A DNA stretch of 64,000 nucleotides, taken from assembly GCA_964608025.1 (NCBI GenBank), contig CAZSLO010000006.1, positions 62,001 to 126,000 of the forward strand, in the 5' to 3' direction. The notes below the pieces were generated by a model, which saw nothing but the letters and a program-made list of their open reading frames with translations, was not told the origin of the DNA and did no database searches. Positions 62,177-64,000 of this stretch are shown in pieces. The stretch comes from CAZSLO01 sp964608025 (GTDB taxonomy: Bacteria > Chloroflexota > Dehalococcoidia > Lucifugimonadales > CAJWER01). Position numbers and translations under genes: made by a program. Numbering within the stretch: the first letter of the stretch is position 1; the number at the start of each line of letters is the position of its first letter.

Positions 62177-63640
62177 ATGACTACTCAAAAACAATCCATA
62201 TCTCAAGCAAGATTGGTTTTAATAGCTATGGTAGTGGCAGAAAGTGCATGGCTATCAGCACTATATTCCGTGATAGGAGTAGCGTTAAACCTACCAACAG
62301 GCTCTCTGGATTGGCTCATTGTTATTGGACTTATGGTCATGTCCCTAATGATCATCCACTTGTCACCCTCGAGCAATATATGGATAGAGCGATCCTATCG
62401 CTTCAGAACTTCAATCGCACTGATCCTGATCTATCTGGCTACATCATTACAAATGGAAGATGGTATGGCTATAAAGCCACTGTGGATTCTAGAAATATTT
62501 AAAGATACGGGATCTGGAGAATTTATATGGCCAGCATTCATGAACTTCATCCTAGGTGTTATTGCCTGGTGGCGCGGGGGCAAGCTCGCATCAACCGAGA
62601 TACTTGACGAAGGACTTAAGTTCACAATGCGCATTGGAGCAGCTGCACTAGCATTTGTAGCCTTAGTAGATATCTCCCAGACAGATGACCTAAATACTGC
62701 CACCCATATTTTTGTTTTCTTTGCAGCTGGGCTCGGCGGACTAGGTATTCACAGAATCTTCGCAGGAAACTCCAGATCGGCAAGAAGATGGGGTTGGCAA
62801 AGTATTCTACTCGGGCCGGTCTCGCTGGTACTTGGGCTAGGACTGATTTTTAGCCTGTTAAGTAGGGGATTATTAGACAGTATTTCTGGCCCGGCACTTT
62901 CGATGCTACACAAGATCGCAAGCAGTTTATTATGGGCATTAATACTACCAATTGGGACTCTTCTCAACCTAGTGATCGCAGGCTTCATGAAATTTTTTAG
63001 CCGTCCGTACGATCCAGAACCAATTCCGCAATCGGAGATATCTGTTGAACAGGTACGGCAAGGCATTGAACGGGCTGCTTCTGAGGAAGCTTCGTTGGCT
63101 GAGGAAGGAGTACAGACAAGCTACAGTATCTTATTGCAAATTATCGAATGGATTGGCATCTCCATACTCTTAGTAATTATAGTTTTGTTGGCAATATTCC
63201 TGTTCAGCCGAGCATACAAGCGAATGCTAACACCTCGAGGTGATGTAAAAGGCGAGAACCGAGAATCGATAAGGGAAAATGCCGACGTTTTTGCCGACCT
63301 CGGTGATTTATTATTGCAACTCGTCAAGAATAGAACATTTACCAAAGAACCCGCCCACAACTTCAAGTTACCCAAAGGACCTCCAGGGATTGTAGACGCC
63401 ATAAAGCTTTACTACGAGATGCTTGATGCAGCTGAGAAAAATGGCATTGGTAGAAAGCCAAGCCAAACCAGTAATGAGTACCGTAATGCCTTATCACAGA
63501 TGTTTCCTTATGAACTCGTAATGGCGGCAACCGACGCGTTTAATAAAGCATTTTACGGTCACCAAGAATCAACCGAGGAGTTGATTATGTCGATTAGATC
63601 ATCACTCCCTGATCAACCTAAACTATTGGGGAACGAATAA
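62177..63640 (+). CDS. Membrane protein with C-terminal DUF4129-like domain, copy 2
   Basis: A 487-aa paralogue of the preceding protein. Shared segments include VVAESAWLSALYSVIGVALNL (VVAESSWVFATLGVLAAIFNL in copy 1), IAWWRGGKLAS, FFAAGLGGLGI and the C-terminal LPKGPPGIVDAIKLYYEMLDAAEKNGIGR and SNEYRNALSQMFP. Again no transglutaminase core is present. The 29-nt gap between the copies and the same orientation imply tandem duplication and shared expression. The two may form a heteromeric membrane complex; this is inference. Confidence 0.75.
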   Translation: MTTQKQSISQARLVLIAMVVAESAWLSALYSVIGVALNLPTGSLDWLIVIGLMVMSLMIIHLSPSSNIWIERSYRFRTSIALILIYLATSLQMEDGMAIKPLWILEIFKDTGSGEFIWPAFMNFILGVIAWWRGGKLASTEILDEGLKFTMRIGAAALAFVALVDISQTDDLNTATHIFVFFAAGLGGLGIHRIFAGNSRSARRWGWQSILLGPVSLVLGLGLIFSLLSRGLLDSISGPALSMLHKIASSLLWALILPIGTLLNLVIAGFMKFFSRPYDPEPIPQSEISVEQVRQGIERAASEEASLAEEGVQTSYSILLQIIEWIGISILLVIIVLLAIFLFSRAYKRMLTPRGDVKGENRESIRENADVFADLGDLLLQLVKNRTFTKEPAHNFKLPKGPPGIVDAIKLYYEMLDAAEKNGIGRKPSQTSNEYRNALSQMFPYELVMAATDAFNKAFYGHQESTEELIMSIRSSLPDQPKLLGNE

Positions 63641-63828
63641 TTGATATCCGGATAGTCTTTACGAGTGTTCACTTGAGTTAAAGAGAATCCGTCTTGTTGC
63701 AAACATATATCCCACAGAGATATATATGATGAACTGTTCTATCCACCTTAATCGTGTAAGAAATTCTCCTAAAGAATGGTGCAGCAACAAGTAGGTCAAT
63801 CCTTAGAACACATCAGGCCTCAAGGATC
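63641..63828. other. Spacer between converging DUF4129 gene and right-edge gene
   Basis: A 188-nt spacer at a convergent junction. It holds a short perfect palindrome TATCCGGATA just after the stop and CAAGGAT/ATCCTTG flanking the end of the partial gene; neither is followed by a T-run. No gene is recognised. Confidence 0.3.
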
Positions 63829-64000
63829 TTATCCTTGCAAAGCGCTCGATACTTTACGCATCGCTGCACCGATATCATGTGCATCTTCGTCAGTCAACGA
63901 ATTGCGGAACAGGATAAATCCCGTTTTAGGTAACTCTTGTTCTATATTCGGAAGTCGTATTTTGGTGTAATCGACTCGACGATTCCCCATCTCATCTACA
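63829..64000 (-). CDS. C-terminal end of a gene, possibly DegT/DnrJ-type aminotransferase (partial)
   Basis: A minus-strand frame enters from the right edge and ends with TAA at 63831-63829, giving the last 56 residues. They include YTKIRLPNIEQELPKTGFI, LFRNSLTDEDAHDIGAAMRKV and a short end. The pattern LPxxE...tGfilfrxxLtdeDaxdIxxAxxKV is like the C-terminus of DegT/DnrJ/EryC1/StrS aminotransferases, but only the tail is visible. Gene start and function lie outside the window. The frame is open to the last base and has no stop within 168 nt. Confidence 0.45.
   Translation of the reverse strand, partial: VDEMGNRRVDYTKIRLPNIEQELPKTGFILFRNSLTDEDAHDIGAAMRKVSSALQG

Noticed and set aside
1..64000. 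CRISPR arrays, insertion sequences, prophage or integrase genes
   Set aside because: No regular short repeats with spacers and no transposase, integrase or phage structural protein were recognised in any frame.

Overview
The window is a low-GC (roughly 40-45% by eye) stretch of a bacterial chromosome with very dense coding, many 4-nt ATGA/GTGA overlaps and frequent GTG/TTG starts. No rRNA, tRNA, CRISPR array, transposase or phage gene was recognised. The gene content suggests a free-living, aerobic, probably marine bacterium. The Leg-type sialic-acid-like sugars, glycolate oxidase, formate-THF ligase, MoeA style and MoxR/DUF58 genes, together with the absence of any lipid A or Kdo synthesis gene here, would fit a Chloroflexota (SAR202-like) genome. 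That assignment is inference from protein style only; no phylogenetic marker was compared.

Region 1 (1-38.7 kb, all + strand) is one large surface-glycan locus. Genes at 1.2-8.1 kb form a nearly complete legionaminic-acid type nonulosonate pathway: PtmE-like nucleotidyltransferase, LegB dehydratase, LegC aminotransferase, LegH/NeuD acetyltransferase, LegG/NeuC epimerase, NeuB-type synthase and NeuA-type CMP-transferase. It is followed by a second (KdsB-like) cytidylyltransferase and a HisF-like/HisH-like/N-acetyl-sugar amidotransferase trio that should add an acetamidino group. From 11.7 to 38.7 kb come glycosyltransferases, eight methyltransferase domains (three consecutive FkbM genes and one fused to a GT2 domain), a CDP-alcohol phosphotransferase with a LicC-like nucleotidyltransferase, AsnB, a GT39-like mannosyltransferase, an AglD/MprF-type membrane protein, Gmd and a UDP-glucose dehydrogenase type enzyme.

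Region 2 (38.8-43.5 kb, - strand) carries ManC/AlgA (GDP-mannose supply), a Wzy/WaaL-type O-antigen polymerase/ligase with a TPR-like tail, and a GalE-like epimerase that appears to start at a CTG codon. Together regions 1 and 2 would build, decorate, polymerise or ligate a methylated polysaccharide or glycoprotein glycan.

Region 3 (43.7-57.9 kb) is metabolic: a divergent glycolate oxidase operon glcDEF followed by an SDR-fold protein lacking the whole catalytic triad, chorismate synthase, two tandem MFS exporters, formate-tetrahydrofolate ligase, MoeA, an ATP-NAD/AcoX-type kinase and a PLP-dependent threonine/serine dehydratase. A 0.5-kb gap between aroC and the MFS genes holds two large inverted repeats.

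Region 4 (58.4-63.6 kb) is a MoxR ATPase - DUF58 - two paralogous DUF4129-type membrane proteins operon. The right edge contains the C-terminal end of a minus-strand gene.
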